Assembly (NCBI GenBank): GCA_002499865.1
Contig: DANL01000014.1
Span: forward strand, 1 to 22,736
Direction of reading: 5' to 3'
DNA: 22,736 bases
From: Euryarchaeota archaeon UBA121
GTDB lineage: Archaea; Thermoplasmatota; Poseidoniia; Poseidoniales; Thalassarchaeaceae
Notes under the pieces: generated by a model
What the model saw: only the letters and a program-made list of their open reading frames with translations
Told to the model about the DNA's origin: nothing
Databases searched by the model: none
Shown here: one piece after another, positions 22,488 through 22,736 of the stretch
Layout: each line of letters starts with the position of its first letter
Numbering within the stretch: the stretch's first letter is position 1
Made by a program: the position numbers and the translations under genes

Positions 22488-22736
22488 TCACCCGGATATA
22501 TCGTATTCACAAACAAATTTGCCAACTCGGTCTATTCCGTGGTAATCAGTGAAGTACGAATCTAGGTAGCTACTGGGTTCGATGTCTAGAAACAAATCTG
22601 GATGTAGCATCTTAGCCAAGGTAGGGAGTCCATGAATCATCATAGGGCCGGCAAATTCCCCTGACATAATGACCATATTATTGTTCATCACAGCTGAGAT
22701 TCCATCGAATCCAGGCCTGTCAGCGATGAAACCCAT
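22488..22736 (-). CDS. Periplasmic-type binding protein of the ABC importer, C-terminal part (truncated by window edge)
   Basis: The C-terminal 82 residues of a FecB/BtuF-like substrate-binding protein. Seen: RPGFDGISAVMNNNMVIM, matching the RPGWDxIxAVxNGxVY strand-helix of the family, then GPMMIHGLPTLAKMLHPDLF, matching the closing helix (GLE.LAK.LHPELF). The N-terminus, signal peptide and ligand pocket lie beyond 22736. The Met codon at the edge is probably internal. The stop is 4 nt before the permease start, fixing the gene order binding protein, permease, ATPase. Confidence 0.85.
   Translation of the reverse strand: MGFIADRPGFDGISAVMNNNMVIMSGEFAGPMMIHGLPTLAKMLHPDLFLDIEPSSYLDSYFTDYHGIDRVGKFVCEYDISG

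Noticed and set aside
22484..22525. 14-residue upstream extension of the permease
   Set aside because: It overlaps the 3' end of the binding-protein gene, while ATG 22483 has a ribosome site at the right distance.

Overview
The window looks like a piece of a compact, moderately AT-rich archaeal genome, most plausibly a marine Thermoplasmatota lineage such as Marine Group II/III (Candidatus Poseidoniales or relatives). The archaeal signal comes from the small subunit of family D DNA polymerase, a Nob1-type PIN/zinc-ribbon rRNA nuclease, archaeal-type PheS, and secreted proteins ending in a C-terminal membrane anchor. The lineage name is an inference from gene content and could not be tested by search.

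Region 1 (1-10745) is housekeeping: the 3' end of a tRNA, a CinA/PncC amidase, PolD small subunit DP1, a HAD phosphatase, a MoaD-like protein, TatA, Nob1, a DedA/VTT membrane protein, tRNA-Glu(TTC), a DUF2493/SLOG protein, a SufS-SufE-DUF59 iron-sulfur operon, FolD, tRNA-Thr(TGT), a membrane/zinc-ribbon orphan and PheS. Packing is extreme. Convergent pairs share or abut stop codons (DP1/HAD, TatA/Nob1, SufT/FolD), and PheS overlaps the next convergent gene by 77 nt.

Region 2 (10669-19536) is the unusual part: about 9 kb of secreted, cell-surface genes. On the minus strand, in transcription order, they are two LVIVD-type beta-propeller proteins, a small protein predicted to mature to an N-terminal histidine, two SCO/SenC-type lipoproteins with CxxxC copper motifs, and a large YHYH-domain protein with GCTD repeats. 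A second N-terminal-histidine protein is divergent at the right edge. Four of these genes are translationally coupled or abut. Propeller, SCO and His-start families each occur twice. I read it as an extracytoplasmic copper/redox module with no cytochrome oxidase genes in view; its function is undescribed as far as I can tell.

Region 3 (19590-22736) holds tRNA-Ala(TGC) and a minus-strand operon of an ABC uptake system (binding-protein fragment, FecCD/BtuC permease, ATPase) followed by a HugZ-like split-barrel/DUF2470 protein, suggesting uptake and breakdown of heme or another iron chelate.

No CRISPR array, insertion sequence, integrase, rRNA or replication origin was seen. No stretch longer than about 200 bases lacks a gene.
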